DNA of 64,000 nucleotides from JAUIIK01 sp963709995 (GTDB lineage Bacteria > Chloroflexota > Chloroflexia > Thermomicrobiales > CFX8), in the NCBI GenBank assembly GCA_963709995.1, contig CAVPYN010000002.1, forward strand, positions 124,001 to 188,000. The letters are read 5' to 3'. The notes below the pieces were generated by a model. That model ran no database searches. It was not told where the DNA came from and worked only from the letters and a program-made list of their open reading frames with translations. Every line of letters starts with the position of its first letter. Position 1 is the first letter of the stretch. The position numbers and the translations under genes were made by a program. This document shows, piece by piece, positions 16,332 to 25,091 of the stretch.

Positions 16332-16361
16332 CAGACACTCTGCCAACTGAGTTACACCCGC
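16290..16361 (-). tRNA. tRNA-Gly(CCC), insertion site of the island
   Basis: Complete cloverleaf: acceptor GCGGGTG/CACCCGC, D arm ACTCAGTTGGCAGAGT, anticodon stem TCTGC/GCAGA with loop TTCCCAA (anticodon CCC), T arm GTGGGTTCGAGTCCCAT. CCA is not encoded. The 3' half is the att core, so the present gene is a hybrid of host 5' half and element 3' half. Confidence 0.96.
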
Positions 16362-16455
16362 GAAACATCACTTTCGCATTATAGTGCCGCTAAACGTCGC
16401 CTGTCTACCGGCCAGCTCGAACGTCATAACATGTTGAGAAATGAAAGGACGCACG

Positions 16456-17712
16456 ATGAAAGCAGCACAAACGTTTGAAAGCGCGATGGCTACGATTTTG
16501 GGGTCGGAGTCGGGAAAGCGCTACGACCCTGACCAGCTTCTGACGGTGGACCCCGCCGATGGCAAAGTGCTCCTGGTGGAGTATGACCTTGAGCGCGCCT
16601 CACAGACGCTTACCCAGGAGTCGCTGATGACGAGAACCTGGGATCTCTGGCGCTACGCGGAGGTCATGCCGGTACGTCGTCCAGAGAATCGCTTGACCCT
16701 GGGCGAGGGAGGTACTCCGCTTCTTGAGGCGCCGCGCCTTGGCCGGCAAATTGGGCTACCAAACCTGCTCGTGAAGGACGAAGGTCGCAATCCGACGGGC
16801 TCCTTCAAGGCGCGAGGGCTCGGGGCCGCGGTTTCAAGGGCAAAGGAGTTGGGTGTCACCGCGATTGCGCTGCCTTCGGCCGGCAACGCCGCAGCGGCAG
16901 CCAGCGCCTATCTGGCGCGAGGCGGTATGGACGCCTATGTGTTCATGCCTGAGGACGCTCCAGCAACTTTCATGCAAGAGTGCAGAGCGTTGGGGGCGAA
17001 GGTTTTTCTCGTCAACGGACTCATCAATGATGCCGGGGCGATCGTCAAGGCTCACGCTGAAGATCGCGGCTGGTTTGACGTATCTACCCTGAAAGAACCG
17101 TATCGCGCAGAAGGCAAGAAGACGATGGGTTACGAACTTGCTGAGCAGCTTGGATGGACGCTGCCGGACGCAATCGTCTACCCGACCGGTGGTGGCACCG
17201 GAATCGTCGGAATGTGGAAGGCGTTCTCAGAACTCGAAGCGATGGGCTTCATCGGAAGCGAGCGTCCAAAAATGATCGTCGTCCAGGCGACCGGATGCGC
17301 TCCTATCGTTCGGGCTTTTGAACGCGGCGATCGGCACGCCCCGCTGTGGGAAGATGCGACGACGATCGCTCCGGGAATGCGAGTCCCAGTGGCGATAGGA
17401 GATTATCTGATTCTGGACGCCGTGCGGGAAAGTGGAGGAACTGCGATCGCGATTACGGACGAACGGCTGCTTGAATCTACCCAGGCGATCTCATCGATCG
17501 AGGGGATGCACATGTCTCCTGAAGTTGGGGCGTGTGTTGCGGCCGCTGAGGACCTGCGTGCCTCGTCGTTTCTATCAGAGGACGACCAGGTAGTGATCTT
17601 TGGCACTGGTTCGGGTCTGATGCATGTGGATCTCGTCGAAGGTGAGTACCCGGTGCTGGAGCCTGGAGCCGGAGACACGGGGCAGGTCATTGATTCCTGG
17701 TACGCCGCTTGA
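16456..17712 (+). CDS. thrC: threonine synthase
   Basis: PLP enzyme that turns O-phosphohomoserine into threonine. The PLP lysine motif NPTGSFKARG is near residue 110, followed by LPSAGNAAAAAS and the glycine-rich YPTGGGTGIVG. About 418 residues from ATG 16456, chosen because AAAGGA lies seven bases upstream; ATG 16441 would add five residues. The N-terminal region corresponds to the zinc ribbon of many ThrC proteins (YDPDQL ... LLVEYDL) but its cysteines are missing. It converges with mutM and overlaps its end by 26 bases. Confidence 0.92.
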   Translation: MKAAQTFESAMATILGSESGKRYDPDQLLTVDPADGKVLLVEYDLERASQTLTQESLMTRTWDLWRYAEVMPVRRPENRLTLGEGGTPLLEAPRLGRQIGLPNLLVKDEGRNPTGSFKARGLGAAVSRAKELGVTAIALPSAGNAAAAASAYLARGGMDAYVFMPEDAPATFMQECRALGAKVFLVNGLINDAGAIVKAHAEDRGWFDVSTLKEPYRAEGKKTMGYELAEQLGWTLPDAIVYPTGGGTGIVGMWKAFSELEAMGFIGSERPKMIVVQATGCAPIVRAFERGDRHAPLWEDATTIAPGMRVPVAIGDYLILDAVRESGGTAIAITDERLLESTQAISSIEGMHMSPEVGACVAAAEDLRASSFLSEDDQVVIFGTGSGLMHVDLVEGEYPVLEPGAGDTGQVIDSWYAA

Positions 17713-18556
17713 TCGAGGACGACAATATCTGGCAGCTTGGGCAAATGGTGGTCCCGCGCTGGGCAACCTGGAGCTTGTCGAGAGCGGTTCCGCATCTCGG
17801 ACACGGTGAGCCAGACGGCTTGCCGTACACCTTGAGATTGGTCTGATTCGTTCCAGCTTCTCCCAGCGCGGACCGATAGTCGCGAAATGTGGTGCCGTTG
17901 TATTCGATAGCTGTCTCCAACGTTTCGACAATCGCGTCGAATAGTTCGCCCGCCTTGCAGGTTGAAATCGTCGATGAGAGTTGCAATGGATGAATTCGGG
18001 CCTTGAACAACACTTCGTCAGCGTAGATGTTGCCGATGCCCGCGATGAAGCGCTGATCGAGTAGCAGCGGTTTTAGCTGGCGGTTATGCGACCTGAGCAT
18101 CTTCGCGAATAGTGCTCGATTGATCGATCCGTCCAGCGGCTCTGGACCGTATCGGGCTGATTTCTGAACCCATTCAGGCAAGTGATACAGGCGCATGCGA
18201 CCGAACTTCCGTGCGTCGAAGAATCTCAATTCGTCCCCGGTTTCGAGACAAAACTTGACGCGCAGATGATGCGGTGATGCGTCGTCCGTCGGTTGGTTCA
18301 TCGATTGCCAAAGGAGCGACCCGGTCATACGAAGATGGATCGTCAGTATCTGTCGTGACGACAGGTGAAACAGGATAAGTTTGGCTCGTCGTTCGATCCT
18401 CTCAACCGTCTGCCCGGCTACCGCCGCCTCAAACGCGGATACGGATAGTGGTTCAACGGTTCGCGGCCAGTACACCTTGACATCTTCTATCCGGCGGCCG
18501 CTCACCAGAGAATCGAGTGAACGGCAAACTGATTCAACCTCTGGGAGTTCGGGCAT
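17687..18556 (-). CDS. mutM: formamidopyrimidine-DNA glycosylase (Fpg/MutM)
   Basis: Removes oxidised purines such as 8-oxoguanine from DNA. It starts MPELPEVES, giving the N-terminal catalytic Pro and Glu after Met removal. The beta-hairpin lysine is in ERRAKLILFHL, the H2TH region contains QRFIAGIGNIYADEVL, and the C-terminal zinc finger has CPRCG ... CPSC. 289 residues. ATG 18556 has AGGAAG four bases away; upstream in-frame starts would bury the catalytic proline. Confidence 0.95.
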   Translation of the reverse strand: MPELPEVESVCRSLDSLVSGRRIEDVKVYWPRTVEPLSVSAFEAAVAGQTVERIERRAKLILFHLSSRQILTIHLRMTGSLLWQSMNQPTDDASPHHLRVKFCLETGDELRFFDARKFGRMRLYHLPEWVQKSARYGPEPLDGSINRALFAKMLRSHNRQLKPLLLDQRFIAGIGNIYADEVLFKARIHPLQLSSTISTCKAGELFDAIVETLETAIEYNGTTFRDYRSALGEAGTNQTNLKVYGKPSGSPCPRCGTALDKLQVAQRGTTICPSCQILSSSIKRRTRNQ

Positions 18557-18711
18557 CATTCTTCCTGAATCGGATGAGATTGGGCGGGATCTAATCTCGC
18601 GTTTTTCTGCGCTGCGGGCAAGTTCAATAGAGATGAGAGTAGCCAGCGAGCCTTCGAGATCAGAGTATAACTTGTGCAACTGGTGACGTGGACATTGAAA
18701 TGAGACAACCA

Positions 18712-19188
18712 ATGACGTCTGTGATTGCTGAGAACTTGAACGATGATTTGAAGAATGCGATGAAGTCAGGAGATACGCAACGCCGCGACGTCATCCGCTA
18801 TCTCCGGGCGGCGTTGAAGAACAAAGAGATCGAGCTTGGACGGAATCTCGAAGATCCAGATGTCGTTGAGGTGATTGAGTTTCAGATTAAGCAGAGACGG
18901 GATTCCATCGATGCGTTTGAGAAAGCCGGTCGCGATGACCTGGCGAACAAAGAACGCCAAGAGTTAGCGGTCCTCGAGGATTACCTTCCGGGTGATCGCC
19001 GTCCGTTGGGTGAGACCGAGTTGAGAGAAATTGTCATCAAGGCTATCGCGGATCTTGGACTTTCTGGGCCGCAGGACATGCGAGTCCTCATGCCTGCGCT
19101 TATCGAACAAACGGCTGGACGAGCCGATAACCGGCTTCTTAGTAGAATTGCGGGTACCGAGCTTCAAGAGGTTTCGACTTCAAGATAG
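18712..19188 (+). CDS. GatB/YqeY domain protein
   Basis: About 158 residues with the typical opening LNDDLKNAMKSGDTQRRDVIRYLRAALKNKEI and the later EDYLPGDRRPLGETELREIV block. YqeY proteins share the tail domain of GatB, which binds tRNA in the amidotransferase; the role of the stand-alone form is unclear. ATG 18712 fits the family start; GTG 18688 and ATG 18700 are in frame. Divergent from mutM and upstream of pgpH. Confidence 0.88.
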   Translation: MTSVIAENLNDDLKNAMKSGDTQRRDVIRYLRAALKNKEIELGRNLEDPDVVEVIEFQIKQRRDSIDAFEKAGRDDLANKERQELAVLEDYLPGDRRPLGETELREIVIKAIADLGLSGPQDMRVLMPALIEQTAGRADNRLLSRIAGTELQEVSTSR

Positions 19189-19239
19189 CCACCGGATGTT
19201 CGTACCTACCAGGCGGAAGACTCCGTATGATGCAGATAC

Positions 19240-21444
19240 ATGGTTAGCACACGGAATCAAAACAGCAACAGCGGGGCTGGTGAATCGTCCGGGCATTTGC
19301 TCGACCGCAGGTTCCGGAGCAGCAATGCGTCGGTTCGGGATATTGCGCGCCTGGTTGTCTTCTTCCTCGCTCTCAGTGGAATCACCGTTTTTACGGCTGT
19401 ACTTGCCTGGGCGCCGGGAGAGACCTCGCTTGCACCCGGCGATATAGCCCAGCAGACCTATAAGGCACCTTCGGATGCGTCATATATCAGCGATATTCGA
19501 ACTGAAGAAGCGCGCCGTGAAGCGGGCTCTGACCCGAACAATATCGTCAAGGCGTTCGACCCGGAAGTTCGGGAGGATGCGCTCGCAGACGTGCAGAGTT
19601 TTATCAGCAGCGCAACTGAGGTCAGGGATGCTGACGAAGCCGTTGAACAGAAGATCGAGATCCTTCGCGCTGCGCTTCCCCAACTGAGCGAAGATCAGGC
19701 ATCAGCAATTTTGAGCGTGTCTCCCGCCGGTTGGGAACTGATCGCGTCAGAGGCGACACGGCTCGTTGATGATGTCATGGATTCCGAATTGCAGAGCGAT
19801 CAGGTGGAGAGCTCCCGGGCCGGCTTAAGCAGAGATGTTTCGTCGCTGCTTACCACTACCCAGCAAGAACTCTCGGTAGTCATAGCGGCGCCGTTTATCC
19901 GTCCCAATGTGTTCATTGACGACGCGGCAACTCAGGCCAAGCGGCAGGCGGCCATTGACGACGTTTCACCGGTGAGTGTCCCAGTCAAGAACGGCCAGGC
20001 TATCGTTCGTGACGGCGACGCAATTACGGATAGAGACATTGAGGCGCTCGAAGCGCTCGGGCTCCTTCGAAGCAAACTCGACTCAGGGGAACGTCTTGGC
20101 ATCGCGATCATCATGATCGTGCTGAGCGCAGTTCTTACTGGGTTCTTGTATTTGTTCGGTGAAGAGGTCTGGAAACAAAGACAGCTCATCCTCATCGGGA
20201 TCGTTGTCGCCGGGCCAGTGATTGCTGCTCGAGTGTTGCTGCCTCATCCAGATATCCAATATATGCTGCCGGTTGCCGCATCCGCGATGCTGCTGTCAAT
20301 TCTTGTGAACTTCCAGTTTGCTAGCATCGTCGCAATCATCATCGCTATGTACATGGGGGCGATTGCGGAGCTCTCGTTTGAGCTAGCCTTGATCTATCTG
20401 GTTGGTTCGATCGCTGGAGCAGCGGTCATCTGGAAAGCTGATCGGACGATCGACTTCGTCTGGTCGGGCATAGCCGTAGCGATTGCTTCGTTTGCAGCCG
20501 GCGTCGGCACAGCGCTTGCAACCGGTGCGTTTGACAGTTCATCAGCGGGCAGGATCTTGTTGGAGACGGGTCTGGCCGGAGCGCTTGCAGCATCAGTAAC
20601 ATTCCTGTCGTTCAGCATACTCGGGTCCTTGTTTGGGATCTTGACCAATCTGCAGCTTCATGAGCTTGCTCATCCTCGTCAGGTTCTTCTTCAGCGGCTA
20701 GCGCAGGAGGCTCCCGGAACCTATCACCACTCGATAATCGTCAGTAATCTGGCGGAGGCTGCCGCATCCTCGGTCAACGCTGATCCGCTCTTCGCTCGGG
20801 TTGCGGTGCTCTATCACGACATTGGGAAGGTCGAACACCCAACGTTCTTCGTTGAGAATCAAACGAACATCGGCAATGTGCATGATGGACTGGATCCACA
20901 TGTCAGCGCTCAGATTATCATCGACCACGTCCGCGATGGTGTTCGACTCGCCAAGAAGCACCGGCTGCCGCAATCAATCGTCGATGTGATCGCACAGCAC
21001 CATGGAACGACTCGCGTCGAGTACTTCTATCGCAACGCGATGGATATCGATGAAGAAGTGGATCCTGCTGACTTCACCTATCCGGGTCCGAAACCTCAGT
21101 CCCGCGAGGCGGCAATCATCATGCTCGCTGATTCCGTCGAAGCGGCAGTGCGGTCTCTCGCCCAGAGTGGCCGCCTTTTCGATCGGGTTGAAGGACAGGA
21201 TCGCCAGGATGAGTCCAAGCGACTAGAGGAATTCGTCCATGGAATCATTCGGGCGCGGGTAGATAGCGGACAACTTGATGAGTGCGGCCTCACATTTGAC
21301 GACGTCCGAAAGATCGAACGGTCCTTTATTCAGATCCTTGAAGGAATCTATCATCCTCGAGTCGAGTATCCCGAGCGGGCTTCCGAGAAGCGCGCGACTG
21401 AGGCGGCCGCCGAGCAGGCCGCTTCGCCAGTGTCGTCGAATTAG
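19240..21444 (+). CDS. pgpH: PgpH-type 7TM receptor with intracellular HD phosphohydrolase
   Basis: 734 residues. One N-terminal TM (about 35-55), a large extracellular 7TMR-HDED domain (about 60-285), a block of about seven TM segments (about 287-470) and a cytosolic HD domain: TYHHSIIVSNLAEAA near 490, LYHDIGKVEHP near 525, IAQHHGTTRVEYFY near 585. Family members hydrolyse cyclic di-AMP. It is followed directly by ybeY, as in Firmicutes and Chloroflexi. Confidence 0.92.
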   Translation: MVSTRNQNSNSGAGESSGHLLDRRFRSSNASVRDIARLVVFFLALSGITVFTAVLAWAPGETSLAPGDIAQQTYKAPSDASYISDIRTEEARREAGSDPNNIVKAFDPEVREDALADVQSFISSATEVRDADEAVEQKIEILRAALPQLSEDQASAILSVSPAGWELIASEATRLVDDVMDSELQSDQVESSRAGLSRDVSSLLTTTQQELSVVIAAPFIRPNVFIDDAATQAKRQAAIDDVSPVSVPVKNGQAIVRDGDAITDRDIEALEALGLLRSKLDSGERLGIAIIMIVLSAVLTGFLYLFGEEVWKQRQLILIGIVVAGPVIAARVLLPHPDIQYMLPVAASAMLLSILVNFQFASIVAIIIAMYMGAIAELSFELALIYLVGSIAGAAVIWKADRTIDFVWSGIAVAIASFAAGVGTALATGAFDSSSAGRILLETGLAGALAASVTFLSFSILGSLFGILTNLQLHELAHPRQVLLQRLAQEAPGTYHHSIIVSNLAEAAASSVNADPLFARVAVLYHDIGKVEHPTFFVENQTNIGNVHDGLDPHVSAQIIIDHVRDGVRLAKKHRLPQSIVDVIAQHHGTTRVEYFYRNAMDIDEEVDPADFTYPGPKPQSREAAIIMLADSVEAAVRSLAQSGRLFDRVEGQDRQDESKRLEEFVHGIIRARVDSGQLDECGLTFDDVRKIERSFIQILEGIYHPRVEYPERASEKRATEAAAEQAASPVSSN

Positions 21445-21447
21445 GCC

Positions 21448-21897
21448 ATGCACGAGCGAATCCAGGTGGAATCTGAACCGACGAGGCTTGTATCTGAATC
21501 GTGCAAGATGATGTTGACGGAAATCCTGAGTAGAGCGGCGGCTAGTATCGGGATTGAGGAACGCATCGCGTTTGGCGAGGTCACCGTGCTGATCGTCGAT
21601 GAACCGAGAATCTCAGAGCTCCACAGCCAGTATTTCAGCGATTCCACTCCGACGGATATCATCACGTTTGGCTACCCCAACGAAAACGGCGCCATAGACG
21701 GGGATATCGCGATCTGCCTGGACGTTGCACGTGAACAGGCGCTCGAAGAGGGGCATTCGGTTCGAAATGAACTCGCGTTTCTGGGTGTCCACGGCCTTCT
21801 CCACCTGGCGGGCTGGGAAGATGCAACGGAAGACCTGCGCAATCGCATGCTGGAACGGCAGGTAGTCATCCTTGCGGAGGCGTCGGATGAATCCTGA
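21448..21897 (+). CDS. ybeY: endoribonuclease YbeY (rRNA maturation factor)
   Basis: 149 residues. It has the family core TPTDIITFGYP and GDIAICLDVAREQA, and the metal-site region GVHGLLHLAGWED. The first two zinc histidines (HGLLH) are present, but the third of the usual HGxxHxxGYDH motif is replaced by Asp (GWED). YbeY acts in 16S rRNA 3' processing and ribosome quality control. It starts 3 bases after pgpH and overlaps the next gene. Confidence 0.88.
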   Translation: MHERIQVESEPTRLVSESCKMMLTEILSRAAASIGIEERIAFGEVTVLIVDEPRISELHSQYFSDSTPTDIITFGYPNENGAIDGDIAICLDVAREQALEEGHSVRNELAFLGVHGLLHLAGWEDATEDLRNRMLERQVVILAEASDES

Positions 21898-22930
21898 AAG
21901 CAGGCACGTCCGAACACCATCGGTCTCTCTGGTCGCCACAGTATTGAACGAATACGGGTCGATACCTGCGTGGCTTGATGGACTTCGATGCCAGACGCGC
22001 TATCCGGATGAACTGGTGGTCGTTGATGGCGGTTCAAACGATGGCACGCTCGAGTTGCTCAGCGCAGCCGAGTTGCCATTCAGATTCCGAATCATCGAGC
22101 TCGATCGAGCAAACATCGCTCAAGGGCGAAATCGGGCGATCGATGCTTCAGAAGGTGACATCGTTGTCGTCACGGATGCTGGCACGGTTGCCGGACCGCG
22201 CTGGCTCGAGCGAATCGTCAGGCCACTGGAATCGGACGTGAATGTTGATGTAAGCGCAGGCTTTTTCAATGCAACCGGCGAATCGATGTGGTTCCAGTCG
22301 CTTGCGTCCACAACACTACCAGGGGCGCATGAAATTGATGGAGGCAAGTTCCTGCCGTCCAGCCGAAGTGTGGCGTTCCGCCGTGCCTGGTTCCGCCGCG
22401 GTTTTCGATATCCTGAGTGGCTGGATTTCTGCGAGGATGTGGTGTTTGACCTGAGGCTCCGTCGAGCAGGTGTAAGACAGGTGTTTGTGCCCAGCGCTCG
22501 CGTTGGCTTTCGGCCGCGGAGCGGGCCTGTATCGTTCTTTCGCCAGTACTATCGGTACGCCAGGGGTGACGGGAAGGCAGGTCTCTTTGCTGGTCGCCAC
22601 GCGGTCCGCTACCTGTCGTATGCGATGGGGGCCACGATTCTGTCACGCCGCAAGCCAGCCGAACTGGGGATCTTGATTGTGATGGGATCGGCGTACATGC
22701 GCCGGGCCAGCACACGATACCGGATGAAGAGCAACGGAACCACGATGAGCAGATCCGAATTCGCCACGGCCCATCTCCTCATGGGCGCCCAGCGACTAAT
22801 TGGTGATGTCGCGAAGATGACAGGCTATCCAGTCGGGCTGATCTGGAGGGTTCGCCACGATCGAGAGTGGAGACTCTGGAAGACTACGTGGATGAATCGG
22901 ACGGCTACAGGAGACCTGAGGCGATTCTAA
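21887..22930 (+). CDS. glycosyltransferase family 2
   Basis: About 347 residues with the GT-A opening SLVATVLNEYGSIPAWLDGL, the nucleotide-sugar region VVVDGGSNDGT, an AQGRNRAI ... VVVTDAGT block holding the metal-binding Asp, and EDVVFDLRLRRAG for the acceptor site. Hydrophobic stretches near the C-terminus suggest membrane contact. ATG 21887 has GGAGG six bases upstream; it overlaps ybeY by 11 bases and converges with cinA with a 26-base overlap. Substrate unknown. Confidence 0.85.
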   Translation: MNPESRHVRTPSVSLVATVLNEYGSIPAWLDGLRCQTRYPDELVVVDGGSNDGTLELLSAAELPFRFRIIELDRANIAQGRNRAIDASEGDIVVVTDAGTVAGPRWLERIVRPLESDVNVDVSAGFFNATGESMWFQSLASTTLPGAHEIDGGKFLPSSRSVAFRRAWFRRGFRYPEWLDFCEDVVFDLRLRRAGVRQVFVPSARVGFRPRSGPVSFFRQYYRYARGDGKAGLFAGRHAVRYLSYAMGATILSRRKPAELGILIVMGSAYMRRASTRYRMKSNGTTMSRSEFATAHLLMGAQRLIGDVAKMTGYPVGLIWRVRHDREWRLWKTTWMNRTATGDLRRF

Positions 22931-24110
22931 GCTCTCTCCAGAGGAACTCTGCAGCCAGGAGCCCTGATCGACGACGCATTTCGACGGAGCTTCCGTGGAC
23001 AGCCTGACTCGAGGTTCTTAATCCACCGGCATGGACGAGCGCCATCCCGACGCTGCCGCTCCCCGGACGATCCTCCAACGACGCGATATCTAGCACGACC
23101 GCAGCTCTCGTTCCGGTCTCAGGACTGCCAGTTGCTGTCTTCGCAATCTCGACAGCGTGCTCGACGGATGAATTGATGGTTGCGCGGCTCGACCGAACTG
23201 GTAGGACGGTCGAGATTGCAACCGCTGCTTCGGCTTCAGCGTCTCCAAGGACAATCTGGGAGAGCGCGCCAGCTGTCCCGACTTCAATTAGCGCCATCTT
23301 CACGCCAGCAGCGAGGAGTGGCTGTACGACCGCGCCAGCGAGCGGATCTTCAAGTCGACCATATACATAGGGACCGAGGATTGCTGCGATCTCTCTTATA
23401 CTGTCGTTTGCAGCGCCGGTGGCGACCACGCGATCTTGATGCTTCGCTGTTACGGAAATGTGAACGCCATCCTGCTTCGCGTAGGTGCCGACTTCAGGCC
23501 AATCCCTGGCAACAATTGCTGAGAGTTCATCGGCCACAGCTGATTCGCCAATGCCGATGGTCTTGAGCGTACGTGTGACAATGACCTCGTTGGTACGAGT
23601 AGAAATGAGAACAGGTCGGAACCATTGTTCCCACATAGGGCGATTCTCTCGTGGTGGTCCGGGAAGCACCGCGACCAGTTTTGCATTGTGCCGGACGAGC
23701 CAGCCTGGCGCAGTGCCGTTGTGGTTAGGCACGATCTCGGCCGAGGGGATCTTCCAGGCTTGTTTTTCATTTCGTGAGGGCATCCTGGCGCCACGCCTGG
23801 CGAACATTGCCTGGATCGACTCAAGCGTTGGTTGATCTACTGTCGGCTGGTCTTCTGTAAACCTGATTATGGCTTCTCGGGTCAGGTCGTCCTCTGTTGG
23901 TCCCAGCCCGCCGGAAACAACGCAGAGCTCCGATTGGTCCAAAGAGTCCTGCAGAGTGGCGGAGAGCGCATCGAGGTTGTCGGGGGCTTGCGATACTCGA
24001 ATGACTTCCAAACCGATGGAGGTCAACTCCCGAGCGAAATACTGGGCATTCGTGTCCAAAAGCGACCCTCTGAGGATCTCCGATCCGACGGAGATGATTG
24101 TTGCTCGCAC
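22905..24110 (-). CDS. cinA: CinA family protein, C-terminal deamidase-like domain degenerate
   Basis: N-terminal molybdopterin-binding-like domain is typical: SVGSEILRGSLLDTNAQYFARE, then VVSGGLGPTEDDLTREA and NHNGTAPGWLV. The C-terminal domain, usually nicotinamide-nucleotide amidase with AESCTGG, reads IEVGTAG here and lacks the catalytic Ser and later Lys, so amidase activity is doubtful. GTG 24110 is the start; the longer frame to 24206 would run into tRNA-Arg. 401 residues. Confidence 0.88.
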   Translation of the reverse strand: MRATIISVGSEILRGSLLDTNAQYFARELTSIGLEVIRVSQAPDNLDALSATLQDSLDQSELCVVSGGLGPTEDDLTREAIIRFTEDQPTVDQPTLESIQAMFARRGARMPSRNEKQAWKIPSAEIVPNHNGTAPGWLVRHNAKLVAVLPGPPRENRPMWEQWFRPVLISTRTNEVIVTRTLKTIGIGESAVADELSAIVARDWPEVGTYAKQDGVHISVTAKHQDRVVATGAANDSIREIAAILGPYVYGRLEDPLAGAVVQPLLAAGVKMALIEVGTAGALSQIVLGDAEAEAAVAISTVLPVRSSRATINSSVEHAVEIAKTATGSPETGTRAAVVLDIASLEDRPGSGSVGMALVHAGGLRTSSQAVHGSSVEMRRRSGLLAAEFLWRELRIASGLL

Positions 24111-24179
24111 GTTCGCGTCATCCCCCGGCTGTGCTTCGATACCAGATTGCCGAAACCTGCATAAGTGCCTGTATGTCGG

Positions 24180-24252
24180 TACCCTCGGAGGGACTCGAAC
24201 CCCCAACCCCTTGTTCCGAAGACAAGTGCTCTGTCCATTGAGCTACGAGGGC
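24180..24252 (-). tRNA. tRNA-Arg(TCG)
   Basis: Acceptor GCCCTCG/CGAGGGT with one G-U pair, D arm TAGCTCAATGGACAGAGC, anticodon stem CTTGT/ACAAG with loop CTTCGGA (anticodon TCG), T arm GGGGGTTCGAGTCCCTC. CCA not encoded. Confidence 0.93.
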
Positions 24253-24316
24253 CAAACAATCGAATCCTACTGTAGAGAGCCGGTTGCGTCGAACGAAATC
24301 GGCGCCAAACGCCGGT

Positions 24317-24342
24317 AACCCGTCAGACGATGGAGACGGGTT
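24317..24342. repeat. 8-bp inverted repeat between tRNA-His and tRNA-Arg
   Basis: AACCCGTC and GACGGGTT pair around a ten-base loop. It may terminate or process the leftward tRNA/rnpB transcript; no T-run follows. Confidence 0.4.
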
Positions 24343-24366
24343 TCACGAGAAATAGATCAGATCAAT

Positions 24367-24443
24367 TGGGGTGCCTCACGGGGCTCGAACCCGTGACCAC
24401 TGGTTCCACAGACCAGTGCTCTACCAATTGAGCTAGAGGCACC
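24367..24443 (-). tRNA. tRNA-His(GTG)
   Basis: Acceptor GTGCCTC/GAGGCAC with the extra G at position -1 facing C73, the identity mark of tRNA-His. Anticodon stem CTGGT/ACCAG with loop CTGTGGA. CCA encoded. Confidence 0.96.
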
Positions 24444-24447
24444 ATGA

Positions 24448-24804
24448 TTAACGACATTGAGCGATAAGCCGAGTTCTGTTTCTGGTGATCATCTATCTCA
24501 ACGCGAGGCTTCGCGTCGGACGCCGAAACGGCGTCTGCTCTCGACCTGATTCACGGCGAGCAGCTCGGCGATGAATCGACTGGGATTGCTGCGGGGAGGA
24601 TTGCCCTTTTCACCCTGGTCAGCAAGAACTGGCCAGTACTGGTCTCTGTTGCTCTCGGCCAGACGAATCTGGCCGCCAATCTGGACTGTCGACGGCACCG
24701 GACCTGTCTCCCTGGCTTTCACCAGGCACCCTGCTCTGTGCAGCTCGGACTTTCCTCTGGCAAACTGCCAGCGATCACCCGCTCGACGTACGTCAATTGT
24801 TAAC
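24448..24804 (-). ncRNA. rnpB: RNase P RNA, bacterial class A
   Basis: The ribozyme part of RNase P, which trims tRNA 5' ends. On the minus strand the 5' conserved block GAGGAAAGTCCGAGCT lies near 24751-24766 and the 3' block ACAGAACTCGGCTTAT near 24464-24479. The ends pair (TTAAC with GTTAA, GAGCG with CGCTC) as helix P1. About 357 nt. It lies in a leftward cluster with tRNA-Leu upstream and tRNA-His and tRNA-Arg downstream. Exact ends are estimated from the P1 pairing. Confidence 0.95.
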
Positions 24805-24837
24805 GTGCGGTCCGGAGTTGCCCCCGGTTCACGCCGG

Positions 24838-24924
24838 TGGTGCCGAAGGGGAGATTCGAACTCCCACGCCCTTACGCGCACTACGCCCTGAACGTAGCGC
24901 GTCTTCCGGTTCCGCCACTTCGGC
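24838..24924 (-). tRNA. tRNA-Leu(CAG)
   Basis: Class II tRNA with acceptor GCCGAAG/CTTCGGC, anticodon stem CTACG/CGTAG with loop TTCAGGG, a long variable arm (GCGCGTAAGGGCGT region) and T arm GGGAGTTCGAATCTCCC. CCA encoded. Confidence 0.96.
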
Positions 24925-25091
24925 ATCGCTACCGTAACCTATAAATCATAGCATGGCGCCGTGCCACCGGTAAAGTCCGCGGAGCGGTTTCAGGTACGCT
25001 TGTGGCGGTCTTTCGGGAACGCTGTTGTGTAGTTAGACTCTCGTGAAACCGCGGCCAGCGTTGTGAAGTTGTCCAGAGTTTTGGAGCGAAT

